Positions 32,343-43,560 of a stretch of DNA of 64,000 nt are shown piece after piece (the stretch's first letter is position 1; the number at the start of each line of letters is the position of its first letter). Below the pieces are notes generated by a model. The model was given only the letters and a program-made list of their open reading frames with translations, had not been told where the DNA came from and ran no database searches. Position numbers and translations under genes: made by a program. Source of the DNA: Anniella stebbinsi (Eukaryota > Chordata > Lepidosauria > Squamata > Anniellidae); contig JARDYH010000002.1 in the NCBI GenBank assembly GCA_029215795.1, positions 277,768,310 through 277,832,309 on the forward strand. The letters run 5' to 3'.

Positions 32343-33067
32343 TAGGGGTGTGCATGGACCCCCAAAATCGGATTGGAATCAGAATCAGAACCGGTGCCTC
32401 AGATCGGAGGCTTCCTGGTTCAGTTCGGAGCTGATTCCAATCCAAAAATCGGACATCCAGTTTTCGGATTGGACGCCATTTTAGGTGTTTTCGCCATAGG
32501 CTTACATTGGGAGAAAGAAAGCTTTCCCCCAATGTAAGCCTATGGCGAAAACATGGGGGCGGGTGAGTGGGGACCTAACTCCCCCTCCCTCCCTCCCTCC
32601 CTCCCTCCCTGTCCCTCACCCCCACTTGCACTCCTTACCTTACATCATCACCTGGCATGCTACTGAGAGGCAGGCCGCGAAGCCTGTTTTCAGTAGAAGT
32701 GAACAGCGGACAGAAGCGGGTGCCCCAGCAAGTAAGTGGGGACCTCCCTCCCCTCCCCCTCATTCGCACTTCTTACCTGCCAGCATCACGCGCCACTGTC
32801 TGCTGCTTTCTTACTACCGTTTATCGGTAGTACGGAAGCAGCAGACAGCAGTGAACGGCAGCAAGGAGGCAGCAGGTAAGGCGCGCGAGTGGGGGGAGGG
32901 GGATTAGGTCAGAGGTACGATCCTCCAATCTTTTCGAATCCAGATCGGGTCCTTTTGGATCGGATCGGATGAGATTGGACGATCCAGCTGTGGGGGATCC
33001 GATTTATCCGATTTTGGCCGGATTGGGTTCGTATCATGGATCGGACCTGATCCGGTGCACACCCCTA
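32343..33067. mobile_element. hAT-like element C with GGATC-type ends (725 bp)
   Basis: Ends TAGGGGTGTGCA and TGCACACCCCTA are exact inverted repeats. Flanks CTAAACAC (32335-32342) and CTAAGCAC (33068-33075) differ at one position. Subterminal parts are rich in CGGATTGG/GGATCGGATC. The interior differs from element A. A hairpin near 32,492-32,554 pairs GTTTTCGCCATAGGCTTACA with its inverse, and a CCCT run lies at 32,582-32,609. Confidence 0.82.
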
Positions 33068-33075
33068 CTAAGCAC

Positions 33076-34036
33076 CACTACTTAAATACCTGAGGAAAGG
33101 GTAAAAGATACACCACTTTTCCCTTATAGCAGAGGGGGAAAGGGTATTAAGGTTTTGAAAAAGGTTCTCCTGTTAGTATATTGGCTGAAGGTGTAATGTT
33201 ATGTGTTTCTTTATAAACTAAGAGAGCAGTTTACAAAGCCAAGCTGACATGTGGTTTGTTGTAACAAAAATAAAAGAAAAAGTTTATTGTTGTTTACAGT
33301 TCTTTCAAAATCAATTTCAAACCTGCCTATTCTTAATACTTCTAATATTCTTACTAATAATCCTAAATCCTTAAAATATTATATTTAATTTATCTTCATA
33401 CACTCTTGACCAGAACACACACAGCAATCTTCCACCTAACTACCCTCCACCCAACCAACACAGTAATCATCATAATCTACAAACCACTCTCTCATACAAT
33501 ATATACTCCTCCCCCCTCCCTTTTCCAGCATCATCAGCTACACCCACTCAGTCCAACATTCCGCACTCTCTAAACACACTAATCCAGACATACTTAAGGA
33601 GACAGAAATGTGGGGTATCGCCACAGACTGCCTCCCAGATTTCTCTCTCCATCTCAAGATCACCCTTCAAGTTTTGGTGTCATCAGTACTAAATTACTTC
33701 GGGGCCTGATATTTCCACCCATAGCAATTCTGTAGAAGAGTTTATGCCTCTTAAATTGTCTAGTTCATTTGATTCTCTGCTCTTTTTGACATGTAAATCT
33801 ATACCACTCGCAGTATGCCCTTCCCCCAGTAATACCTGGATGGGCATTACTGAAAGGCAGATCTGGTATATAAGGAACAAGACAGAAAACTTCTATGTTT
33901 TTGTTAAGCTTCACATGGAAGCAGCACTTGGGTTCTTTCAATGTTCTACTTCGTGGAACCTTTGCCAACTACAAATGTTGTTGCTGCAAAACTGCATTAG
34001 CTTCACCAGATCTCCAGAGATGTGTATCATCATTAG
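33076..34036. other. Unannotated AT-rich sequence
   Basis: Frames up to 99 codons without recognisable domains. No repeat family recognised. Confidence 0.4.
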
Positions 34037-34935
34037 AACATAAGAAGAGCCTTGTGGAATCAGACCAAAGGGTTATGTAGCCAAGCATTCTGTTCACACA
34101 GTGGCCTACCAGCTGCCTATGGGAAGCCCACAAGCAGGACATGAGCAGCAACACACACAACACACACTAGCTCATGGGTCCCCAGCAACTGGTTATACAG
34201 AGGCATATTGCCTTTGACTCTGGAGGTAATATATATCATGTCAAATAGCCACTGACAGCCTTAACCTCCATTAATTCGTCTCATGCCCTTTTTTAAAAAC
34301 ATGCAGGCTGGTGGCCATCACTACATCTTGAGGTAGTGAATTCCATAGTTCAATTATGTGTTGTGTGAAGAAGTACTTGCTGTTATCTGTCCTGAATCTT
34401 CCACCATTCAGCTTCATGGAATGACCTTGGGTTCAAGAATTAGAGGGAGAGAAACCATAAACAGTTTTATATGTTTCTATCATGTCTTTCCATATTCATC
34501 TTCTTTCTGAGGCTGCCTCTACAAGAGGCATTTAAAGCTCTTTCAAGGCGCATTAAAAAAATTACCTCTACAAGAACGGAGCGCAAATCGGGCGTAGAGG
34601 CGCGTTTTCTCTCCGATTATGCGCATTATCGAATGCGCGTTAAATAGCGAGTTTTATTTTGCTCCGGCTGTTAAAGCGCATTTTGACTATGTGAACAAGC
34701 GATTCTCCGCATTAACTACTTGTGAAGCGCATTTGAAACAACCGGTAAGGTCACCTGTTGAGTGCTCAATTACCTCCTGCATACAAGCATTTACGATAAA
34801 GCGCTTCCGAGAAGATGCGCATAATCAGAGGAACAGGTGTCAAACGGAATCCATCTAGAGGGGGGTCTAAGATACATAGTCCTCAATATTGTAACCTTTC
34901 CTCATAGGAGAGTTGCTCCACCCCCTTGAACAACC
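34037..34935 (-). mobile_element. CR1 LINE 3' end, minus strand, split by a Harbinger-like MITE
   Basis: Same sequence as the minus-strand CR1 at 6.06-7.1 kb: GGAATCAGACCAAAGG (3' UTR), GGGAAGCCCACAAGCAGGAC, TGAATTCCATAG, GTGTGAAGAAGTAC. CR1 resumes after the MITE at about 34,868. Confidence 0.8.
34511..34867. mobile_element. Harbinger-like MITE (357 bp) inside CR1
   Basis: Starts GGCTGCCTCTACAAG; the right end ATCTAGAGGGGGGTC is more diverged. Flanks are TGA (34508-34510) and TAA (34868-34870), an imperfect 3-bp duplication. Interior matches the copies at 4,349 and 43,021. Confidence 0.8.
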
Positions 34936-35543
34936 CCACAGTCACCTCTGCAAATCATATTCTCTATCCTGTCCTCATGGTTTATCTGCTTTGGGAGAAT
35001 GAGAATTTCAGTTGCGCTTTCTGCCTCCTTAGGGAGGATGTGGCGTTAAGGCTTGTGAGCCTTAACACCCAATTTCCCTGCTTTTTGGTGCTTGATTGGA
35101 AACTGTAGAGCCTTAACATTGTTTTTGTAAACTGTAGGTTTTTTGTTTAATGAATTTCATGGCTTTGTGTAACAGATGACTGGATATTATACAGTTGACA
35201 ACCAGGCCAGTATCAGCCAGGATGTTACACCATCTTGACATCCGATATAAAATCAAAGCTAGTGTCATGTGTTGAACCCACTTTTCAGATTAATAAATAA
35301 GCAACAGAAGTTATTCTCTGATGATACTCATTTGAACTTTTCAATAGCCAGTGTCCAGAGATAAAAGCTTTTTATCACTACCTCATGAAAAGGAAGTATT
35401 TCTTGTTCTACGTGTGTATTTGGAGACAACCTGAAAAATTGTTCTATTGGAATTAAAAATCCGTGAATAATTGTGGAAGCACACAAAATGATACAGGAAA
35501 ATATCCTATATTAGAATAAATTATAGTTTACTATGTTAATTAT
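34936..35543. other. Unannotated AT-rich sequence
   Basis: Nothing recognised on either strand. Confidence 0.45.
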
Positions 35544-36299
35544 TAGGAATGTGTGCTCCGCTCAGAAAATCCAAGGTTCCATCGGAGGTCCAACAAAGCT
35601 CTGAGTTTTCGGATCAGAAAGGGGTTTATTTCAAAACCATTGAATACCCACAGTGCAGAGATGCGCTCATCGGAGCTCCTTTCCGTTTTCGGATAACCTC
35701 TTCATTATAGCCTATGGGAATTAACCAAAATTCTTACATCTCCGTCATTTTTAAAAATAAAGAGATGAAACTTGGCACTGTGATAGGAATTTAACCATGC
35801 CAACTAGGGATTTAGCCATGCCAAGTTGGAAGCAGATTGGTTCATACCTTGATTTTTAGGATTTTTTTTAAAAGGTGGAATAAACTGCCCATTATAGCCT
35901 ATGGAAATTAACTAAAATGCGTACAATTCTGTCATTTTTAAAGATAAAGGAATGACACTTGGCAGCATGGTACTTCTTAAGTAGGGATTGAGCCATGCCA
36001 AGTTGGAAACAGATCAGGTCATGCCTTGATTTTTAGGATTTTTTAAAACTTCAAACTCAAAGCTCCTCTTTGGGGTCTAGGACCTTGAGCAGTACAAGTT
36101 TTTTTAAAAAAAGAAATTAAAGATGAAGAGATTAAACTTGGCACCATGGTACTGCTTAAGTATGGCTTTAGTCATGCCAAGTTGGAAGCAGAATGGTTCA
36201 TGCCTTGAATTTTAGGATTTTTTTTAAAGTCAAACTTAAAAAGAATCCTAAAAATCAAGGCATGAACCAATCTGCTTCCAACTTCGCATGGTTCTATTC
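35544..36299. mobile_element. TAGGAATGTG foldback-type element, right end lost
   Basis: Begins TAGGAATGTGTGC, preceded by TTAATTAT (35536-35543), which fits a hAT-type target. It contains about three tandem units of 130-170 bp, each with TCATTTTTAAA, GATGAAACTTGGCA, GCCAAGTTGGAAGCAGAT and CTTGATTTTTAGGATTTTT. Its right part folds back: GTTGGAAGCAGAATGGTTCATGCC at 36,180-36,206 is mirrored at 36,258-36,283. No matching right terminus found. Confidence 0.65.
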
Positions 36300-36665
36300 T
36301 AGGGTGACGAACTGTCAGGATTTCGCCAGATTTGTCCTGGTTTTTGTTCTATCCTGGATATCAGGGGAAATTTTCTGCAATTGTTTATAATGACCTGGAA
36401 TGACACACTTTCCCCTTTAAGGCCACCATTAGCGTGGCAGGGGGATGACATGCTTTCTGGAGGTGTGCCATTCTCCCCCACTGCTCCAATCAAGGCCTTA
36501 AAGGAGAAAGCATGTCATTCCCAGTCATTATAGAAAAGGGCCTGATTGGACCAGTGGGGTGGGGTAAGAATAACATGTTTTCCCCTTTTAAGGTGGCCCC
36601 AGAAAGCCATTTCCTGCCCCCCACACTAGGTGTCCTCTTTTTTGGTTTCCCAAATATGGTCACCC
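36300..36665. mobile_element. MITE with TAGGGTGAC/GTCACCCTA ends
   Basis: TAGGGTGACGAACTGTCAGG on the left and ATATGGTCACCCTA on the right are inverted. The interior has repeated TTTCCCCTTTAAGG and its inverse. A related fragment lies at 61,028. Flanks show no convincing duplication. Confidence 0.55.
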
Positions 36666-37350
36666 TACTCAGTTCTTGCACAGGCTGCATTTCCATCCCT
36701 AGATATTTACTCAAAAGCAACACACTTGCTTTTAGATTTGCCAGTCTCAGCATTCTATGTGTGTTATGAACGCCTGCTCTGTCTGTCCCTATAGTTTCCT
36801 GCAAGGCCCAACCAGGGAAGGCCAGTAAATTAAACCCAGGGGTGGAGGGTGGGATTCTGTCAAGTTCATCTGAGAGCAGGTGCTATAGAACATGGACCTT
36901 CCAGGAGTGTTGAGGCTGGATTTCTGGCAGACCCAGCCAGGCAACTTTATGGCTTGTTAGTCCCTCCATCTGGTAGCCCGCAGGAGCACCTGCCTCATAA
37001 GGCAAATGGCCACATGAGAACTGTTATTATGGTCTGCTACTTTGTCTTTAGTAGTCTGTGGTCCAGATCTCTTCAGAAGGGGAATAGTGTTATGTGGTCG
37101 GGGTCAGTCTAAATTATCTCCAGGGGTACCTTACTCAGTGCCTCTGATTGCAAAGAGATTGAGGACTTCCCCCAACTCTTTTACTCTTGAAGTTACTAGG
37201 CCTGTTGAAAATATGTTTTATAACATAAGCAGGAAAACAGTGAATACCCCTTTTAACTTGTTAAACCAATGAAAACATGCCACACAAGAAATCTTAAGAT
37301 ATGAATGGTTTATAAAGAAAAGTAAATGCAAATGAACATCAGATACAGAA
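36666..37350. other. Unannotated sequence
   Basis: Short frames only, none recognised. Confidence 0.4.
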
Positions 37351-37363
37351 GTGGAATCTGAAA

Positions 37364-37411
<48 letters not shown>

Positions 37412-37690
37412 CCTGCCTTTTGCCCAATGCCGGGCCTCAAGGCGGCCATACAAAATTAAAACATATACAGCTAAAACCTATAAATAGAAATATACAAAAG
37501 TTAAAAAACATAATTAAATACATTTCAATATTAAAACATTTAAAACATTTAAAATAAATAACAATTTAAAAGTCAAAGGCATAGACAGAGGTCCAGATTA
37601 TTTGCCAAAGGCCTGCTGGAACAAAAAAGGGTTTGCCTGCCTCCAAGAACACATCAAGGAGGGAGCCAGTGTAGACTGCAAGGATTAGAA
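37351..37690 (-). mobile_element. L2/CR1-type LINE 3' end, minus strand
   Basis: An (ATT)n run (37,364-37,411) followed by CCTGCCTTTTGCCCAATGCC and CTCAAGGCGGCC, the reverse complement of a LINE 3' tail. It continues to GCCAAAGGCCTGCTGG and ACAAAAAAGGGTTTGCCTGC, matching the end of an L2 ORF2. Confidence 0.7.
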
Positions 37691-38439
37691 AGAAAATACA
37701 TGTGTACACTATGCAAAATACACAACAGTTTAACTGTTTCTAAACCTTATTAGAAAAACAGGGTGACTAGGCCGAAACCAATGTTGTAGGCCCAGAAGCA
37801 CTTTGAAAGGTTTCAACATTGTACTTAAATCTTACACCGGCCCAAACTAATTAAATGAAGTGTTTGAAGCTTTCAACTTTATAGCAGTATGGACCAAACT
37901 CGTAGAAAAAAGGAAAGGAGCACACTGCATGTGTATGGGGTGGGAATAGAAAGGAATGTATAGCCACCTATTCCCAGGAGAGATCTGAAGATCAGGTTAC
38001 CATGGATCCAGAGGAACCACACCCTGCTTCACCAGTGAGCAAAAAAGCAAACTGGCCTTATGAAGATAGCCCAAATACTCTCAAAGCCAAAGGAAAACAT
38101 GTTCCAAAAGAGAAAAGAGAACACTTCTTCTCTCAAAATGTCTGTGCTAGAGGCAGCAGCCATTTCCCCCTGCCCCCAACATTCTAATCTAGCTGAGACA
38201 GGAGGGAGGGGGAGAGTGTGACGCTACTGAGCGTGTGTCGCATTATGATTTTCAAAATGGCTGCTGCGTTCACTTTAATACGAAGAAAAATATTAATTAA
38301 AAATCAACCAAAGGGATTTTTTAAAAAAGAAAAGCTGTTCCACCAACTATAAGGAAGGAAGAACAAGGCCCCACCACTGGATTAATTAGTAAGGCTCAAA
38401 ATTTTATGTAAATCATGGGCACAAATCTCACCAATACAA
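37691..38439. other. Unannotated sequence
   Basis: No known repeat or exon recognised. One 61-codon frame at 38002-38187 has no family resemblance. Confidence 0.4.
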
Positions 38440-39475
38440 ATTCAGGATACAAATGATGACACGCAGCTCTATTTCTCCTTTTCATCTTCATCAGGTGAGG
38501 CTGTGGATGTGCTGAACCAGTGCCTGGCTGCGACAATGGACTGGATGAGGGCTAATAAACTGAAACTCAATCCAGACAAGACTGAGACGCTGTTAGTGGG
38601 TGGTTCCACTGACCGGATGGAGGGTGTTCAACCTGTTCTGGATGGGGTTGCACTCCCCTTGAAGGAGCGGGTTCGTAGCTTGGGGGTTCTCCTAGAACCA
38701 TCTCTGTCACTTGAGGCACAGGTGGCCTCAGTGGTACGGAGTGCCTTCTACCAACTTTGATTGGTGGTCCAGCTACGTACCTATCTGGACAGGGATAACC
38801 TGGCTTCAGTTGTCCATGCTCTGGTAACCTCCAAGTTAGATTACTGCAATGCACTCTACGTGGGGCTGCCTTTGAAGGTGGTTCGGAAGCTGCAGCTTGT
38901 GCAAAATGCAGCGGCCAGATTGATAACTGGAACCAGTAGGTTCGAACATATAAGATCTACTCTGGCCCGCTTGCATTGGCTGCCTGATTGTTTCCGAGCC
39001 TGGTTCAAGGTGCTGGTTTTAACCTATAAAGCCTTACACGGCTTAGGACCACAATACCTGATGGAACCTACCCGAACACTACGTTCAACATCTAAGGCCC
39101 TCCTCCGAGTGCCTCCTCCGAGGGAAGCTCGGAGGTCGGCAACAAGAGAGAGGGCCTTCTCTGTGGTGGCTCCCCAATTGTGGAACGATCTCCCCGACGA
39201 GGCCCGCCTGGCGCCAACATTGTTATCTTTTTGGCGCCAGGTCAAGACTTGGCAATATCTGAGAAGCCTGGGTTTGTTTTGGTTTGGTTTGGTTTTTGTA
39301 GCTTTTTGAAGTGTTGTAGTGGTTTTTAAATGGACTGATTGTGTGTATGTTATATGTTTTTGCTGTTTAAATTTTTGTATATTGTTTTTAATTGTTTTTA
39401 ATCCTATGTAAACCGCCCAGAGAGCTTCGGATATGGGGCGGTATACAAATGTAATAAATAAATAAATAAATAAAA
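38440..39475 (+). pseudogene. L2 LINE, 5'-truncated ORF2 3' half, one in-frame stop
   Basis: One frame runs from about 38,449 to 39,309, interrupted only by TGA at 38,758-38,760. It begins at the RT active-site box (TNDDTQLY, where ADD/xDD is usual; the two Asp codons are at 38,455-38,460). It continues with ANKLKLNPDKTE, KLDYCNALYVGLP, LQLVQNAAARLITG and RAFSVVAPQLWNDLP, all typical of the L2 clade. A 3' UTR with AACCGCCCAGAGAGCTTCGG and an (AAAT)n tail follow. The near-intact frame suggests a fairly recent insertion, though the missing 5' half rules out function. Confidence 0.9.
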
Positions 39476-39479
39476 TGAG

Positions 39480-39680
39480 GGAGAGAGGGTTTTTTCCCCC
39501 CTTCTCTACTTTAAACTGCCATCTTACCCTCAATCTTTTCCCAATCTTCTTGAAATTTTCAGGTTATGTACAACCAACATTTCTTTCTGGCACATGTAAA
39601 TTTCAGGAAGATTGGTGAAATATTTTCGATTTTATGAATGTTAGAATGACCACCCCACCAATTATCCCTTTAACATGGTG
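39480..39680 (+). repeat. Fragment related to the 145-bp internal units
   Basis: GAAATTTTCAGGTTATG and AAATTTCAGGAAGATTGGTGAAAT resemble the AAATTTCAGAAAGATTGGTGCA part of the units at 55 kb. Ends unclear. Confidence 0.35.
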
Positions 39681-39857
39681 GAATGCTTTTTTCCTGCCTC
39701 AGCTTAATTAAGCTATCGAGAGCCATATAGAATGGAACATAATATGTGCTTATTGGAACATAAATATGCAGTGTAATGAAAGTGATACATTTTTGCATCT
39801 TGTCTTTTTCCACCTGCAAAGAGGGTAAGAAAAAAAGTTCTGAAGTTTGTAAATTGA

Positions 39858-39890
<33 letters not shown>

Positions 39891-40056
39891 TTAAATGGAA
39901 ACAAAATCCACAGTGGAGGAACTGAAAGTAGTATAACTAGAAAAAAATAGCATGCCAGCTGGATGAAATCTTCTGTACAATGTGCCCAATGGGAAACTGT
40001 CTGGTAGAATAGGCCCAACAAGCATTTTGGGTTGGGGAGGTTTGGATCATTTTTAT

Positions 40057-40155
40057 TCATAAAAGGGCAAAGGCTGGGGATAACGGATGCATCCTTCTTT
40101 CCAAAGCTAAGCAGGTTTGGGTTTGGTCACGCCTGGGAGACTGCCTGGGAACTTG
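40057..40155 (+). mobile_element. 5S rRNA-derived SINE fragment
   Basis: AAAGCTAAGCAGGTTTGGGTTTGG and CTGGGAGACTGCCTGGGAAC align with the internal promoter and 3' part of vertebrate 5S rRNA (AAGCTAAGCAGGGTCGGGCC; GGGAGACCGCCTGGGAAT). Degenerate and without the rest of 5S, so it is a SINE head and not an rRNA gene. Confidence 0.75.
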
Positions 40156-40164
40156 ATACAAGCC

Positions 40165-40270
40165 AGCCTTCCCAACCTGGTGCATGGTGAGTTGGACTAC
40201 AACCCCATCAGCCCCAACTTGCAGCCATGGTCCAATACATCTGAAGGGCATCAGGTTGGGGAGGGCTCAT
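40165..40270. repeat. Palindromic repeat, CCTGGTGC..GACTACAAC family
   Basis: CTTCCCAACCTGGTGC...GGACTACAACCCCATCAGCC...CATCTGAAGGGCATCAGGTTGGGGAGGG forms an imperfect hairpin. It directly follows the 5S-like SINE. Confidence 0.7.
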
Positions 40271-42253
40271 ATAGACTGTTTTCATGATGGTATAGGGGCA
40301 TTATATTAATATGCAAGAGTTTTATCCTTTTTGCTAAACTGAACAAATCTCAGCCTAATAATAATGTTTTAATAGACTTTACTTGTCATTATCTTCATTT
40401 TTCTCTGCATTTAGAATATTCCCATACAATGATACTACACAGCAAAGTACTTTACTGGTGAGAATAAAAACTTGTAACTGAAACCAATTTTGAGCCTGAA
40501 ACTGAAACACAGCCCTTGCTGCAGAATCTGGCTGCAGAAGTTTTCAGTTCACCATAAACACAATTAAATTAATCGAAGTAATGAAACAAACAAGCTGTAT
40601 CATCTTCCCCTGAAAGCTGAGCATGGTTTCCCATTCCCTTCAGCGGGAAAGAGATAAGCACATGCCTAACTTTCTCTTTGAAGTATGCAAAGGGCTAAAC
40701 ATTTTCTCAGTGGACTATTTACCCAAAGTCTGAAAGTCCCCAGGAATGCTTCAGAAGCTGTTGATTTAGAGTTATCCTGAATCAACAGCCTTTGCTTACA
40801 CAGGTCAAGAATCTCCCACTGTTTCAGCCACGCACTCTTAGGGCCATTCCAGATGTTTTGAAAACAAACCTAACCTTTACTTTTAGCGCTATTAGGCTTG
40901 GCAACTTTTGCTGGCCCTGCGCCTCTGGCTTTTGTGCAGAAATTAAATAGGTTAAGCTTACCCCATGACTTTCCCCCATGCCAAGAAAATCCTCCTTCCC
41001 TTCATTTTTGCATGTCGCACACAGGAAGAGCTTCAGGTTTTTTTAAAAAAAACCTCTGAAAAAGCATTGGGAACCCTAAGCACTTCCCATACACCTGGCA
41101 GGTCTAGTGGCCTGATGCGATGTCATGTCTCCAATAAGGGAAGGATGGAATGGCCATACCGTGCAATCCTAGGCATGTCTACTCAGAAGTACGGCCTATT
41201 GAATTCAATACAACTTTATCTCTGGGAAGAGTTGCAGCAGAACTTGCACTGCTCAATAGAACTTTATCTCTGGGAAGTGTGTGTAGGAGTGGTAGCGAAC
41301 CTCTTTCAGCCCCAGGACCGAATTCAGTTTCAGAGAACCTCCTGGGGGCTACATGCCAGTAATGGGTGGGGCTGTAGGGGGCAGATCCAAAGGGAAGGGG
41401 GCAATGCCAAAATAGCAGCATATTTCAGCTGAAAGCGCTTACTGCCCGCAACTTTAGGAGAGGTATTTCAGCCTTCTAGAATGGGAAAAACTGCACAAAA
41501 GCTGGGGAAATACCTAACAATCAGTAGCTGGGGGGGGGGGGGGGGGGGAGAGGGTTTGTTACTATTTGGGGCCTGGAGGGCTGGATTTGGCCCCAGGCTG
41601 GATTTGGCCCACAGATCTGCGGTTCAACACCCTTGCTTTATAGGATTGCAGCCATTGGAACTGGAATGTTGGAGAAGGAGAACATATAGTCTAAAGATTC
41701 ATAACGACAAACAAACAAACAATGAAATTGATGCATGCAGTCCCACGCCCATGCAATGGCACAGGAATGTGGAAGGGGGAGGGAAGAGTTGTGTCCCTTG
41801 TCATTAATAATGTGACGGGGACTACATTGGTGTCCATGGCACTCATACAACACCACATTTCATTCATTTACATAGCACTCACAGTCACAAATGAAATTCT
41901 ACCCAGGATAAATGTTTCTTTTCCCCTGTGACAAAACATTGCAGCTTGAGTGGCTGAGAAATTGCAAGCACTTTGCAAAAGGGAAATACCCCCTTCTCCC
42001 TGGGGGTGGGAAGAAACAGTTGAGGTCTGTTTAGCAGAAGAGTTGCAGCAGAACTTGCACTGCTCAAATAAGGAGTCGCTGGAAGTGTCCCGACTCCTTA
42101 TTCATGATCTCACTCAGTTCTCTTTCTTCACTATGGTAGTTGCATTTAATGATGAACTACACTTATTGATGGATACCCTGCAATGGCTATTTGATGGCTG
42201 CTGGTGGTGTTTATCCAAAGACAAATTAACCATATCTAGTCAATGAATACCAG
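40271..42253. other. Mostly unannotated; contains a 31-bp exact direct repeat
   Basis: An identical 31-bp sequence (starting GAAGAGTTGCAGCAG) occurs at 41,226-41,256 and 42,037-42,067. The first copy is flanked by two ACTTTATCTCTGGGAAG direct repeats. A poly-G run lies at about 41,530-41,549. A 155-codon frame (40965-41432) has no recognisable domain. Confidence 0.5.
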
Positions 42254-42573
42254 TAGGCTGACCATCTGAAAAGGAGGACAGGGCTCCTGTAACTTTAACA
42301 GTTGTAGAGAAAAGGGAATTTCAGCCAGTGTCATTTGTATGCAATTAGTTCCTGGTGAAATTCCCTCTTCATCACAACAGTTAAAGTTGCAGGGGCCCTG
42401 CCTTCTTTTGTATATGGTCACTCTAGTATAGTGCCTGCAACTTTAACTGTTGTGATGAAGAGGGAATTTCACCAGGAACTAATTGCATACAAATGACACT
42501 GGCTGAAATTCCCTTTTCTCTACAACTGTTAAAGTTACAGGAACCCTGTCCTCCTTTTCATATGGTCAGCCTA
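42254..42573. mobile_element. 320-bp composite palindromic MITE
   Basis: Exact inverted ends TAGGCTGACC / GGTCAGCCTA and the same double-hairpin layout and length as 5,632-5,951 and 6,315-6,634. ACCAG abuts both ends, but a full 8-bp duplication is not present. Confidence 0.85.
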
Positions 42574-43020
42574 ACCAGAAAAACTGCCACGTCTGTCACA
42601 GAAAAACTCAGGCCCTAACTGTATGTGAAGGGTGTGTTGGGTATTTTTTTGTCTAAACATGCTTGGGATTGCAATCCTATACATGTCTACTCAGAAGTAA
42701 GCCCAGTAGAGTTAAATGGAGCCTACTCCTGGGAAAATGAATATAGGATTGTACAGTTGAAAAGCTTTCAGGGTTAAGACCTGGCAAGTGAACTTTACAG
42801 GAAGAGGTATTTTATACAGAGTCAACTGGCCTTCTAACTCAGTATTGTTGACAGTGACCTGGTTTGCACAATCACCATGCATTTAACAAGCCCATGGGCT
42901 GTTGTATGATTATTTAAGGGTTGCTTCCCCCTCAAACAAGTTATGCTTCCAGGCTCTGATGACACAATAAGCCATCCTGTGTTAGTTATAAGGTAAATAG
43001 CGTCCGACACTCACTACTAA

Positions 43021-43365
43021 GGGTGCCTCTTCACGAGAGGTTTAATGATCTTTGAAGTCTCATTAAAAAATTTACCTCCACACCAGCGGAGCGCAAATGG
43101 GGTGTAGAGGCGCGTTATCTCTCCGATTATGTGCATTATCGAATGCGCGTTAAATCGCGAGTTTTATTTTGCTCCGTCCATTAAAGCGCATTTTTACTGT
43201 GTGAATATGCGCTTATGCGCATTAACTACTTGTAAACCGCATTTTGGACATCCGGTAATGCGCTTCGCCGCCTCTCGTGCAGAGGGATTAGGCGTAAATG
43301 CGCTTCTGCGATTATGCGCATAATCGCCTAACCAGGCGCAAAAGCGAATCCTTGTAGAGGGGACC
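43021..43365. mobile_element. Harbinger-like MITE (345 bp) with TAA duplication
   Basis: Ends GGGTGCCTCTTCACGAG and CTTGTAGAGGGGACC, with 3-bp duplication TAA at 43018-43020 and 43366-43368. Dense CpG and several ATTATGCGCATAAT palindromes. Confidence 0.88.
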
Positions 43366-43436
43366 TAAGTAAACAAGTCACCGTAGGTTGTTTAAGATAC
43401 AGTGGTCATGTGAACCAGCCCACTGACTTGCAGCAG

Positions 43437-43560
43437 GTCTCTAAGGTTTCAGGCAGGGTTTCTTTCCAACCTTACCTGGAGATGCCAGGCATTGAATCTG
43501 GGCTCTTCTGCATGCAAAGCAGGTGCTTCACCACTGAACTATGACCTTTCCCAATAGCTA
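43437..43560 (-). mobile_element. tRNA-Ala(UGC)-derived SINE fragment, minus strand
   Basis: The minus strand reads CATAGTTCAGTGGTGAAGCACC (A-box), TGCTTTGCATGCAG (anticodon arm with TGC) and GATTCAATGCCTGGCATCTCC (B-box and acceptor end), close to vertebrate tRNA-Ala. The cloverleaf is degenerate and runs into SINE body (GGTAAGGTTGGAAAGAAACC), so it is not a tRNA gene. Confidence 0.8.

Noticed and set aside
40085..40150. 5S rRNA gene
   Set aside because: Only the middle and 3' part are present, with several substitutions; the 5' part is missing.
43437..43560. Functional tRNA-Ala gene
   Set aside because: Degenerate A/B boxes and stems, and sequence continues into a SINE body.
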